Source: JBGOUJ01 sp041477005
Lineage (GTDB): Bacteria > Acidobacteriota > Terriglobia > Bryobacterales > JACQDG01
NCBI GenBank assembly: GCA_041477005.1
Contig: JBGOUJ010000259.1
Location: 1-9,965, forward strand
Reading direction: 5' to 3'
Length of the DNA stretch: 9,965 nucleotides
Under the pieces are notes generated by a model, which was not told the origin of the DNA, did no database searches, and was given only the letters and a program-made list of their open reading frames with translations. A program made the translations under genes and the position numbers. Shown here in pieces: positions 1 to 6,962 of the stretch; the stretch's first letter is position 1; each line of letters starts with the position of its first letter.

Positions 1-560
1 CGCTCGTCCCGGCTGAGACGGGCCACCACCTCGACCATTGCCACCGCATCACCCAGGCTGTTGAACACGGGCGTCAGGACGGATACATAGTCGCCACGGG
101 CGGCGACCGTTTTCGGCTTGCCGGTCTCCAGCACTTCCTTCATCTCGGGGGGCATCGGCTGGTACAGGTCGCCCCATTTCCAGAACTGGCTCATCTCGTT
201 CACTTGCCGGATCAGGATCTGCACCAGATCCCGCCGCTCGCGAAAGCTCATCCAGAGATTGCAGTCTACCCGGAAGGGCGCCAGCGTCGCCACCCGCCGC
301 AGCAGCTTCTTCACCGCGATGTAAGGCGCATCGTTGACGTCGAAGTTGTCGTGGCCGGCCCAGCGGTCCCGGGGGTCGGTGCGGAACATCTTTTCGAGCG
401 CCCGAGGCGTCATGATTTTCTCGCACTCGTCGCCGTCGATGACCGCCGTAGCCACGCGGGCGAGTTGCTGGAGCTGGGCCTCGATCTCGGCCCGAGTCGC
501 CGCCGCCAGCGGGCCGCGCCCTACCAGCAACGCGAGTAGCAACAACCCCTTTATCGCCAT
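1..560 (-). CDS. Exported protein of unknown function, sensor-like (3' end outside window)
   Basis: The frame is open from an ATG at 560-558 to the left edge, giving 186 complete codons without a stop, so the C-terminus is missing. The start is fixed by a perfect AAGGAGG five bases upstream. The protein opens MAIKGLLLLALLVG followed by a small-residue stretch (LAAAT), a good Sec signal peptide with cleavage near residue 21. After an acidic helix (about 24-50) come a WAGHDNFDVNDAPY stretch (67-80), a basic helix (82-91) and an alternating strand region ending VSVLTPVFNSLGDAVAMVEVVARL (159-182). That last segment, a strand pair around a Leu-Gly-Asp turn, resembles the closing strands of Cache/PAS-like extracellular sensor folds; this is inference from pattern only. 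I do not recognise a named family. It could equally be a periplasmic domain of a longer signalling protein. It is separated from the upstream metallohydrolase gene by 185 bp with a palindromic repeat, so it probably has its own promoter. Confidence 0.82.
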   Translation of the reverse strand, partial: MAIKGLLLLALLVGRGPLAAATRAEIEAQLQQLARVATAVIDGDECEKIMTPRALEKMFRTDPRDRWAGHDNFDVNDAPYIAVKKLLRRVATLAPFRVDCNLWMSFRERRDLVQILIRQVNEMSQFWKWGDLYQPMPPEMKEVLETGKPKTVAARGDYVSVLTPVFNSLGDAVAMVEVVARLSRDE

Positions 561-565
561 GGCCG

Positions 566-572
566 CCTCCTT
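566..572 (-). promoter_or_regulatory. Perfect Shine-Dalgarno AAGGAGG
   Basis: On the minus strand AAGGAGG lies five bases before the ATG at 560-558. It is the strongest ribosome binding site in the window and decides the start of the left-edge gene over shifted frames covering the same DNA. Confidence 0.85.
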
Positions 573-576
573 GGGA

Positions 577-588
577 GCGACGCATTCC
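577..588 (-). repeat. 12-base motif shared with 4299-4310
   Basis: The minus strand reads GGAATGCGTCGC here and again at 4299-4310, each preceded by a CCGG or CCGGG run. Both copies lie upstream of minus-strand genes: 17 bases before the left-edge gene's start, and just upstream of the -35 of the acetamidase promoter. It could be a shared regulatory site or a relic of one dispersed repeat family. The match is exact, but the function is unknown. Confidence 0.45.
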
Positions 589-629
589 CGGACAAATGAT
601 CCGAGCCGCGACCGTAACGGAATGGGTGG

Positions 630-700
630 CCGCGAAGGAACGCGCATAAACACGAATGAAAACAATGGTCTTATTCGCGTGCAGTCGCGTTCATTCGCGG
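630..700. repeat. 71-bp imperfect palindrome built of six 10-bp units
   Basis: Positions 631-660 hold three consecutive 10-mers (CGCGAAGGAA, CGCGCATAAA, CACGAATGAA). Positions 670-699 hold three more on the opposite strand (CGCGAATGAA, CGCGACTGCA, CGCGAATAAG). The two arrays face each other across a 9-base loop (661-669), with an outer C-G pair at 630/700. By hand alignment the units pair 9/10, 6/10 and 7/10, strongest at the outer end. The element lies between the metallohydrolase stop (746) and the sensor-like gene start (560). It has no T-tract, so a classic rho-independent terminator is unlikely, although the RNA could fold. The CGCGAATGAA theme resembles degenerate intergenic repeats I recall from environmental high-GC genomes; that is memory, not a search result. 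Confidence 0.8.
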
Positions 701-745
701 CTGAAGTCGATTCTTTTGCGGCTTCCTACGGTCTCGGCAGAGATC

Positions 746-3226
746 CTACTTCCCCGCCTCGGCGGCTCGGGCCATCATCCTCGCGCGCGCTTCGGCATAC
801 AGCTTCCGGACCTCTTCCTTCTCCTGCTCGTTGTTCCACGGCCCCACTTGGAGCGCCCGCTCCAGCGTGCGGTCAATCCAGGCGAGGAAGTATTCGGCGT
901 CCTTCTTCGAACGCACCGGCCGGTTATCGACCGTCACCCAGACGGGCATGGTGGCGGCGAAGGGATAGGGCGCCCGGATGGGATGCCGCGCGTAGTGGGC
1001 GCGCGTCCGGATGGCGTACCAGCCGCTGCGATCGATGGTGACGGTCTTGGCCAGGCGCGCCTTCAGAGGCCGGCCTTCCGGCTTCACCGTCTCGATCACC
1101 TCGTTGTTGTGCAGCAGCTCGATCGTCTCAATCGGCAGGATCGATTCCACCAACGCCTCGACCTTCAGCTCGTGCTTGCCGGCCGGGAGCTTGATCTCGT
1201 CGCCCGGGTCTTTGCCGTCCACCGTCAGGAAAACCAGCGGGCCGTTGGTGACGAAGCTGCGGCCGGCGCGGAAGTCCTCGTGCCACTTGTCGTAATCGAG
1301 CTTCGGGCCGGTCTTCACATAGACGCGGTCGGTGCCGATGATGTAGCTGCGGTAGAAGTTGGGAAAAGCATCTTCGCCGGCCGAGGCAACCACGCGGTAG
1401 CCGCAATTCCAGGCGCGGTAGAGCGGCTCCATCGCCTCGGGACTGTTGGCCTCGACGAAGTCCACGTTCTCGATCGCCAGGTCGGCCGCGAAGTTCGGCC
1501 CCGCGCCATGGGCGTAACCCGCCAAGCCCCTCTCCTGATGAACCACCTGAAAGGGGACCGTGTTGGGCGGGAAGAGGCTGGCCACGATCGTGTTCTGATA
1601 GCCGACGTAATCGGGGATCACAAAGTGCTGCTTCAAATTCAGAAATACCGAGTGGCCCCAGAAGGGCGGATGGTATTCCTGGTTGTGGTAAAGAATCCGC
1701 GTCGGGGTCGAGACCGGATCGGGCGCGCCGCGGAAGTGCATGATGTCGGGAATGCGCTGCTCCTTGTTGCAAATCAGGTTGTTGAGGACGTGGATGTCCT
1801 CCCCCTCGCCCTGCTCGAGCAGCCGCTGCGGCGTGTTGAAATAGACCCCCGCGTAATTCATGTGGAAGTGGTTGTCGCCGTCCCACCAGCCCTTGGCCGG
1901 CAGGTTGTCGAGCCGCTCCAGGGCGACGTTGAGCGTTGCGGTCTGGCCGGCCGTGATGGTCGCTTCCTTCTCGAGCGGCAAGTATTCGAAGCCTCGAGAG
2001 AAGGCCAGCGTGGTCTTGCCCGGCGGCAGCATCACCTCGAACGTTCCAGCGGTGTGGAAGTAGTGATACTCGCTCTTGTCCATGTGATCGAACATGAGCC
2101 AGTCGGCGCGGAACCAGCTCTCGGCCGGCGCGTAGGCCCGGCCGTCGGCGGCTTCGAGATGGACCCGGGCGCGAAGAGGTGTCTGCGTCGCCTGATCGAG
2201 CACCTTCACCACCAGCTTCCCCATCGGCCGCTTATAGACAAGCTTCTCGATGGGGACCTTCTGGAGCTTGCCGCCGAAGTAGTGAAAGAGCCAAAGGCTG
2301 GTGTCGCCGGTCTGGTTCGAGATGAACGCGATTCGCGTGCCGTCGGGCGACCAGCGCGGCGTGGTGCGGTCGAAGTCGCCGTAGGTGAGCGGGAAAACGT
2401 CACCGCCGTTGGGCGGCATGGCCCAAAGCTGCTGCCACTGCCGGCCTAGATAGGAGCTATATACAAGCTTCGAGCCGTCGGGCGAGAGCGTCGGCCGCGC
2501 CTTCCAGGTGGTCTCCTCGTAATAGAAACGCTTCATCGGGGCCTTTGGCTCGGCCCTCATCCGGTAGAAACCACCGGAGCCGTGTTTGTTGTCGCGGTTC
2601 GAAACGAAGATCAGCTCCTTGCCGTCGCGCGTCCAGGTGGGGTGGATGTGCAGCGCCCACTCGCCGTAATAGACCGTCGGCGGCGCCAGCCGGTAGTCGC
2701 TAGTGATCATCTGAGCGGTTGCGGGCACCCCGGCGCCGATGGGTAGGATGTAGATGTTGTAGTTGCCGTTTGGCCAGGTGGAGACATAGGCCAGCCGCAG
2801 ACCCTCGGGCGACCACTCCGGCTCCACGTTGATCGAGTTGCCGAAAGTGAGCTGCTTGGTCGAGCCGTCCTCCAGGTTCAGCAGCTTCAAATGGATCTGC
2901 TCGTTCCAATCCGAGGTGTAGGCGATCCATTTGCCGTCGGGCGACCAGGCGGGCTGCGAGCTGTAGCCCTCGTCGGTGGTCAGCTCGTAGGCGGTCGTCT
3001 CCCCCAGCTTCAACCGCCAGATCGAGCCTTTCATCGCGAAGGCGATTTCCTTCCCGTCCGGGGACCAGGTGGGAAAGTTCGGCCCGTTGGTGATCTGCGG
3101 CAGATAGCATTCGAGCGTGTAAGGCTCGCCGGTCATGATTTTGGAAAACACCCGGCGGCGGGTTTGGGCCTCGGCGGCCGACGCGGCCAGCAGCGCAGTA
3201 ATCAAGAGTGCAGATAGGGTTCTCAT
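746..3226 (-). CDS. Exported PD40 beta-propeller / CehA-McbA-type metallohydrolase fusion
   Basis: This 826-aa protein begins with a Sec signal peptide (1-20, ending AAEA). Six PD40/TolB-like repeats with W-S-P-D-G or close variants follow near residues 53, 93, 137, 197, 246 and 291, enough for one propeller. A beta-sandwich resembling a carboxypeptidase-regulatory or transthyretin-like domain spans about 336-440. The catalytic-type region begins WWDGDNHFHMNY (447-458), where D451, H453 and H455 match the PHP-like metal-binding start of the CehA/McbA family. It continues with NKEQRIPDI (487-495), WGHSVFLNL (523-531), GYAHGAG (570-576), AGEDAFPNFY (616-625) and FVTNGPLVFL (658-667). CehA is known for hydrolysing carbaryl, an aryl N-methylcarbamate; the substrate here is unknown. 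The ATG overlaps the stop of the upstream amidase gene as ATGA, and no Shine-Dalgarno is visible, so translation is probably coupled. The C-terminus (about 790-826) is a charged helix. The expected location is periplasmic or extracellular. Confidence 0.9.
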   Translation of the reverse strand: MRTLSALLITALLAASAAEAQTRRRVFSKIMTGEPYTLECYLPQITNGPNFPTWSPDGKEIAFAMKGSIWRLKLGETTAYELTTDEGYSSQPAWSPDGKWIAYTSDWNEQIHLKLLNLEDGSTKQLTFGNSINVEPEWSPEGLRLAYVSTWPNGNYNIYILPIGAGVPATAQMITSDYRLAPPTVYYGEWALHIHPTWTRDGKELIFVSNRDNKHGSGGFYRMRAEPKAPMKRFYYEETTWKARPTLSPDGSKLVYSSYLGRQWQQLWAMPPNGGDVFPLTYGDFDRTTPRWSPDGTRIAFISNQTGDTSLWLFHYFGGKLQKVPIEKLVYKRPMGKLVVKVLDQATQTPLRARVHLEAADGRAYAPAESWFRADWLMFDHMDKSEYHYFHTAGTFEVMLPPGKTTLAFSRGFEYLPLEKEATITAGQTATLNVALERLDNLPAKGWWDGDNHFHMNYAGVYFNTPQRLLEQGEGEDIHVLNNLICNKEQRIPDIMHFRGAPDPVSTPTRILYHNQEYHPPFWGHSVFLNLKQHFVIPDYVGYQNTIVASLFPPNTVPFQVVHQERGLAGYAHGAGPNFAADLAIENVDFVEANSPEAMEPLYRAWNCGYRVVASAGEDAFPNFYRSYIIGTDRVYVKTGPKLDYDKWHEDFRAGRSFVTNGPLVFLTVDGKDPGDEIKLPAGKHELKVEALVESILPIETIELLHNNEVIETVKPEGRPLKARLAKTVTIDRSGWYAIRTRAHYARHPIRAPYPFAATMPVWVTVDNRPVRSKKDAEYFLAWIDRTLERALQVGPWNNEQEKEEVRKLYAEARARMMARAAEAGK

Positions 3227-4245
3227 CGTTTTGGAATGTACTTTCGCGGAATCATCGCGGTCATGGTTCCGAAGTAGGTGACGATCTTGTGCTGCACGAC
3301 GGTGCCCATCAACATGTGAGCCTCCGGGTCGGTCAGCTTGTACTCGGACGTCAGCCAGTGGAGCATGTCGGTATTCGCCGTGCGCAGGCCCTGGTCCATG
3401 GAGCTGGAAAATTCCGGCTGGCTGGCGATCGAGATCAGGTACTCGTCGTTCACCAGCCGTGGGATGCCGAGGCGCTTGCCCTTGTGCACGCGGACGGTGA
3501 ACTGCACGTCGAGCGAGGTCTCGATGCCGGTGCCGAGCCCCTCGCCGTCGCCCTGTAACGCGTGACCGTCGCCGAGATAGAAGTAGGCGCCCTGGTGATA
3601 GACGGGGAAGAAGACCGACGCGCCCTCGGCTATGTCGTTGTAATCCATGTTGCCGCCATAGGCGCCGGCCGGCCCCGAGGTCTCCACCTGGTCGCCCGGC
3701 GGCGCGACGCCGATGCAGCCGAGCATCGGCTTCACCGGCAGATTGAGCTTGGTCCCGGACAAATCGAGCCAGCGCGGATTGGCTACGCCTCGCTCCAGAT
3801 CGAGATCCCAGGGGATCAGGTTCGCGCTCCCAGGCCGGACGGCGTCCATCTTATAGATGTTCTCGTAAAGCTTGACGCCCGGGCTCAGCGCGCCCTGGCT
3901 CAGCCGGTAGGAGGTGTATCCGAAGTTACGATTCAAGCGAACTCTGTCGAGGTGAACTTCCAGCGCGTCGCCGCGCTCGGCGCCCTCGATGTAAAACGGC
4001 CCCATCAGCGGATTGCCGCTCTCCGGGTAAACATACGGCTGCTGGAGGTGGCGCACGCCCTTGTTGTCCTGCCCGCCCGAATCCCAGGTCCGAGTGATCA
4101 CCGTGTCGCCGGATTTGATCCGCAGGATCGGCTCCTTGTAAGCCGAGAACACGCGCGAGTGGTGCTCAGGATAAATGGTGTGGGTCGCCGCGGACGAGGT
4201 GCAGACCACGGCGAGAAGAAGCATTCCTAACCGGCTTCCACGCAT
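3223..4245 (-). CDS. Exported acetamidase/formamidase family protein
   Basis: The 340-aa product matches the acetamidase/formamidase (FmdA/AmdA) family, which hydrolyses short amides to carboxylate plus ammonia. Recognisable family segments are GPFYIEGAERGDALEVHLDR (82-101), KPMLGCIGVAPP (172-183), GAYGGNMDYNDI (194-205), and the glycine-rich GAYFYLGDGHALQGDGE (219-235) followed by GTGIETSLDV. Residues 1-20 (MRGSRLGMLLLAVVCTSSAA) form a signal peptide, unlike the cytoplasmic formamidases. Cys15 is not in a lipobox, since Val precedes it, so a soluble exported protein is more likely than a lipoprotein. The ATG at 4245-4243 has GAGGAG five bases upstream. The gene leads a two-gene unit: its TGA overlaps the next gene's ATG by four bases. 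The exact substrate cannot be told from sequence; family membership is secure. Confidence 0.93.
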   Translation of the reverse strand: MRGSRLGMLLLAVVCTSSAATHTIYPEHHSRVFSAYKEPILRIKSGDTVITRTWDSGGQDNKGVRHLQQPYVYPESGNPLMGPFYIEGAERGDALEVHLDRVRLNRNFGYTSYRLSQGALSPGVKLYENIYKMDAVRPGSANLIPWDLDLERGVANPRWLDLSGTKLNLPVKPMLGCIGVAPPGDQVETSGPAGAYGGNMDYNDIAEGASVFFPVYHQGAYFYLGDGHALQGDGEGLGTGIETSLDVQFTVRVHKGKRLGIPRLVNDEYLISIASQPEFSSSMDQGLRTANTDMLHWLTSEYKLTDPEAHMLMGTVVQHKIVTYFGTMTAMIPRKYIPKR

Positions 4246-4250
4246 ATTTT

Positions 4251-4256
4251 CTCCTC
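4251..4256 (-). promoter_or_regulatory. Shine-Dalgarno GAGGAG of the amidase gene
   Basis: The minus strand reads GAGGAG, then AAAAT, then ATG. The five-base spacing supports the chosen amidase start. Confidence 0.75.
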
Positions 4257-4264
4257 GTCCGGCA

Positions 4265-4295
4265 ATCTTGACCGCAATTGCGGCAGGAAGTCAAG
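4265..4295 (-). promoter_or_regulatory. Predicted promoter with nested palindromic operator
   Basis: On the minus strand TTGACT (4294-4289) is a five-of-six -35 match. Seventeen bases later comes TCAAGA, or CAAGAT with 18 bases, which is only a weak -10. The spacer contains a perfect 12-bp palindrome, CCGCAATTGCGG (4272-4283). A second inverted pair, CTTGAC and GTCAAG (4267-4272 and 4290-4295), brackets it and overlaps both hexamers. A start near 4258 would give a leader of about 12 bases, still containing the Shine-Dalgarno. Dyads between and over promoter elements are typical of repressor operators. The palindromes are seen directly; their role is inferred. Confidence 0.5.
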
Positions 4296-4298
4296 TTG

Positions 4299-4310
4299 GC
4301 GACGCATTCC
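4299..4310 (-). repeat. Second copy of the 12-base GGAATGCGTCGC motif
   Basis: This is an exact match to the minus-strand motif at 577-588. Here it lies four bases upstream of the predicted -35, where an activator could bind. Confidence 0.45.
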
Positions 4311-4352
4311 GGTCCGGGCGGCTCCTGGCGCTGCGCGCGTTTGGAAATGCCG

Positions 4353-4390
4353 ATCTCGCGCAAAGACGCCAAGCATGCCAGGGAAAACTT
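4353..4390. repeat. Degenerate short-period intergenic repeat relic
   Basis: On the minus strand this stretch contains CTTGGCGTCTTTGCGCGAGA preceded by a related unit, CCTGGCATG, giving roughly a 10-base period. The wording resembles dispersed GGCGTCTTTGCG repeats I recall from many environmental genomes; no search was run. It lies just after the ATPase stop (4404) and upstream of the amidase promoter, outside any gene. Confidence 0.4.
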
Positions 4391-4403
4391 CTTTGTTCCA
4401 TTA

Positions 4404-6962
4404 CTACGAGAGCTGTTTAAGCAGCGCTTTGGCGTCCTTAAGATCGGGGGTATCGAAACCCTCGGTGAACCAGTCGCACACCGGGGTCAGGATTTGCCGG
4501 GCCTTTTCCTTCTCGCCTTGCTGCTCGAACAGCCGGCCGATGCTCGTCGCCGCGCGCAACTCCAGTGACCGGGCCCGCTGCCGGCGGGCCACGTCCAGCG
4601 CCTCCAGGAAGCAGGCCTCGGCTTCGGCGCGGGCCGCCTGCCGCAGCAGGAACTCGCCCTTCAGGCGGCGCTGCTCCGCTTCGAACCGGTGCTGCCCCGT
4701 TTGCTGAGCCCGGCTGAACGCTTCTTCCAGCGTGGCAAGCGCCGCCTCGACTTGCCCGCCTTTCGCCTGCGCCTCGGCCATCAGGGCGAGGTAAAAGGAA
4801 AAAGACGTCTCGGTCCGCAGGGAGCGCAGCGCATCGAGGGCCGCGCGCATTCGGGCTACGCCATCCTCGACGGCCCCCTGCCCCGCGAGGGCGGCGCCGA
4901 GCCAGACCGCGGCCCACTCCCGGTGCGGTGAAAGACCTTGGTCTTCGCAATACAAAACAGCCGCCTCCGCCCACTGCCGGGACCTTCCGGCCTCCCGGCG
5001 GAAATGAAGCAGCTCCGCCGCGGCCAGCAGCACGAAAGCCTTGCTTCGCGGATCCGATGTCTGAGCCAGGTTGAGGGTCTCCAGAAGGCGGCGCAGAGCC
5101 CGGTCGGGATAGCCCAGCAGCCAGAGAGCATCCACACTCCCGCTCCGGCAGTACAGGCCCGGGTCCAGGCCGTACAGGGATCGGCAGCCGCTGTGGCGCA
5201 CTGGCTCGTGGATGGCTATGCCCCGCTCGAAGAGATCGTTGGCTGCCACGAGCTTCCCCACGTCGAACAAAGTCCAACCTTGCGCGTGGCACGCCCCCAG
5301 CCGCAGGATCGGGTCCTGGGCTTTCTCAGCCAGGTGTCTGAGCTGTTCTGCCAGTTGCCGGGCGGTGTCCAGCTCTCCAACGCCAAAGTAGTGTTCCCAC
5401 AAGCTCCAGACCGACGAGAAGAGCTGGGGGGCCTCGCGCATCTGCTCCGCGAGCTGTCGCGCCCTGGCGATGTTCTTGACTGTTTCGAGGGCGGCAGGGC
5501 CTTGGGTAACGGCGAGCGAATGCCCCAACAGCAGCCGCAGCAGCATCTCCTTTTGGGCCCGGTCGGGGAGACCGGGCAGCGTATCGAGCAACTGGATTCC
5601 CTGGCGGGCAAGGGTCTCCGTTTCGCGATCGGCAAAAAGGGCCGCGGCGTTTTGGGACGCGAGCAGGAAATAGTCCACGGCCCGCGGCAAGTCCTGCGCC
5701 GCCTCAAACAAAAGGGCGAGATTGGCGGGGCGCCCGGCTTTGCCTTCCCCGTAACAGCTCTCCAGCGCCTGCGCCACCGCGCCGCTCAACGAAGTTCGGC
5801 GGTTGGGCCCGAGCGAAGCATAAAAGGCATTCTGATAGAGCGTGTGAGCAAAACGATAGCGCCGCGTGGGCGTGCGGTCGGGAAGCTCCTTCTCACCTTC
5901 GATCCGCACGAATCCGTGCGAGCTCTCCAAAGCATCCAGCCGCCGCGAGACTTCTGTGGCGTCCAGGGCCAGCGCGCGGGCCACCACCGCCGCTTCGAAG
6001 TCGCAGCCTTGCACGCTGGCCGCCGCCAGCAACCAGGGGTCATCCTCGCTGAGCTGGTCGATCCTGCGGCGGATCATGCCGCGGACCGAGTCGGGCAAAT
6101 CGCGCTCGATGTCGGGCACGGCTTGCCCCAGCACCCAGTGACCTTCGGGGGCGCCCGCTTCGAGAGCAATCACTCCCCGATCGCGCAGGTAGCGCAGCAA
6201 GTCGGCCAGGAACAGCGCGCTGCCGTCGGTCCTGGCGTGCAGGAGATCCGCGAAGGCCGCCGGGAACGAGTGGCCGGGGAATTCGAGCGCCAGGTAGCCG
6301 TCGACGTCTTCCCGGCTCAAGCGGCCCAGCAGGATCTCGCCGCAGACGCCGCGGTCCTGTAAATCGAGCTTGAGATCGAGGAAGGGATGCTTGCTCCGCA
6401 GCAACTCCGCGGGGTGGTAAGTCGCCACGATCAGGACGGGCATCGATTCCAATCCGGCGGCGAGATGGGCCAGTAGATCTACCGAAGAAGTATCAGCCCA
6501 GTGCACGTCGTCGAAAGCGAGCACGACGGGCCGCCGGCGAGATAGCTCCCGGAGAAGGTCGCTGAACTCGCGTTTCATCCGTTCCCGAGAGGCGGCCCGG
6601 AGGTCGGCGCCCGAGGCGTCGCCGGCGGAGGGCTCAACCTGGTTGATGTACCAGGTCGGCGCCACGAGCTTCATCACCTGGGCCGTGGATCCATCGGCGG
6701 GCTCGCGGATCAGAGCATCCACCACATCGCGGATCGGCAAATAGGGTTCGGCGAAGCTCAGACGCTCGGAACATCGGCCGCGGGCCGCATAGCAGGAGCG
6801 GCCGCTATCGGCGAGGCCGGCGAGAAACTCCTCGACCAGGGTCGTCTTTCCGGCGCCCGGCTCCCCCGAGACGCAAAGCAGCAGCCCGCGACCGCCGGCA
6901 GCCGCATCAAACGCAGCGCGAAGCTCCGCCAGTTCCTTGGTGCGGCCGACCATGTGAGGCAC
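4404..6962 (-). CDS. AAA_16/STAND-like ATPase with TPR repeats, no effector domain
   Basis: This 852-aa protein starts VGRTKELAELRAAF (5-18), the usual opening of AAA_16 ATPases. A P-loop GEPGAGKTT follows at 33-41, then a Walker B with trailing motif VVLAFDDVHWAD (146-157). Residues about 288-390 resemble the helical and winged-helix segment of such ATPases, including FAHTLYQNAFYASL. From about 410 to the end the protein is helical with TPR-like repeats, closing WFTEGFDTPDLKDAKALL, a signature I associate with AAA-TPR regions of large adenylate cyclases, Ser/Thr kinases and LuxR/SARP-like regulators. Here no cyclase, kinase or DNA-binding domain is attached at either end. A GTG at 6962 or an ATG at 6953 can start it; an in-frame TAG at 6974-6972 blocks extension. 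Neither has a Shine-Dalgarno. Its likely role is cytoplasmic nucleotide-dependent signalling or scaffolding through the TPRs; the partner is unknown. Confidence 0.88.
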   Translation of the reverse strand: MPHMVGRTKELAELRAAFDAAAGGRGLLLCVSGEPGAGKTTLVEEFLAGLADSGRSCYAARGRCSERLSFAEPYLPIRDVVDALIREPADGSTAQVMKLVAPTWYINQVEPSAGDASGADLRAASRERMKREFSDLLRELSRRRPVVLAFDDVHWADTSSVDLLAHLAAGLESMPVLIVATYHPAELLRSKHPFLDLKLDLQDRGVCGEILLGRLSREDVDGYLALEFPGHSFPAAFADLLHARTDGSALFLADLLRYLRDRGVIALEAGAPEGHWVLGQAVPDIERDLPDSVRGMIRRRIDQLSEDDPWLLAAASVQGCDFEAAVVARALALDATEVSRRLDALESSHGFVRIEGEKELPDRTPTRRYRFAHTLYQNAFYASLGPNRRTSLSGAVAQALESCYGEGKAGRPANLALLFEAAQDLPRAVDYFLLASQNAAALFADRETETLARQGIQLLDTLPGLPDRAQKEMLLRLLLGHSLAVTQGPAALETVKNIARARQLAEQMREAPQLFSSVWSLWEHYFGVGELDTARQLAEQLRHLAEKAQDPILRLGACHAQGWTLFDVGKLVAANDLFERGIAIHEPVRHSGCRSLYGLDPGLYCRSGSVDALWLLGYPDRALRRLLETLNLAQTSDPRSKAFVLLAAAELLHFRREAGRSRQWAEAAVLYCEDQGLSPHREWAAVWLGAALAGQGAVEDGVARMRAALDALRSLRTETSFSFYLALMAEAQAKGGQVEAALATLEEAFSRAQQTGQHRFEAEQRRLKGEFLLRQAARAEAEACFLEALDVARRQRARSLELRAATSIGRLFEQQGEKEKARQILTPVCDWFTEGFDTPDLKDAKALLKQLS

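Noticed and set aside
49..585. A 178-codon minus-strand frame at the left edge
   Set aside because: It overlaps in another frame the gene starting at 560, which has a perfect Shine-Dalgarno and a signal peptide. The 178-codon product is Arg/Gly-rich with no motif.
630..700. CRISPR array interpretation of the CGCGAATGAA units
   Set aside because: The units are 10 bp, contiguous, degenerate and inverted, with no spacers and no cas genes nearby.
656..2449. A 597-codon plus-strand open frame opposite the metallohydrolase
   Set aside because: It lies antisense to a gene with six PD40 repeats and clear CehA motifs. Its translation is low-complexity, Val/Arg/Gly-rich and matches no family; it is a GC-rich shadow.
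4198..4203. Lipoprotein attachment at Cys15 of the amidase
   Set aside because: The preceding residues are AVV, and Val at -1 is not allowed in a lipobox. A normal signal peptidase I site near residue 20 fits better.
4938..6362. A 474-codon plus-strand open frame opposite the ATPase
   Set aside because: It is antisense to a convincing AAA-TPR protein, is rich in Q, R and G, and has no motif of its own.
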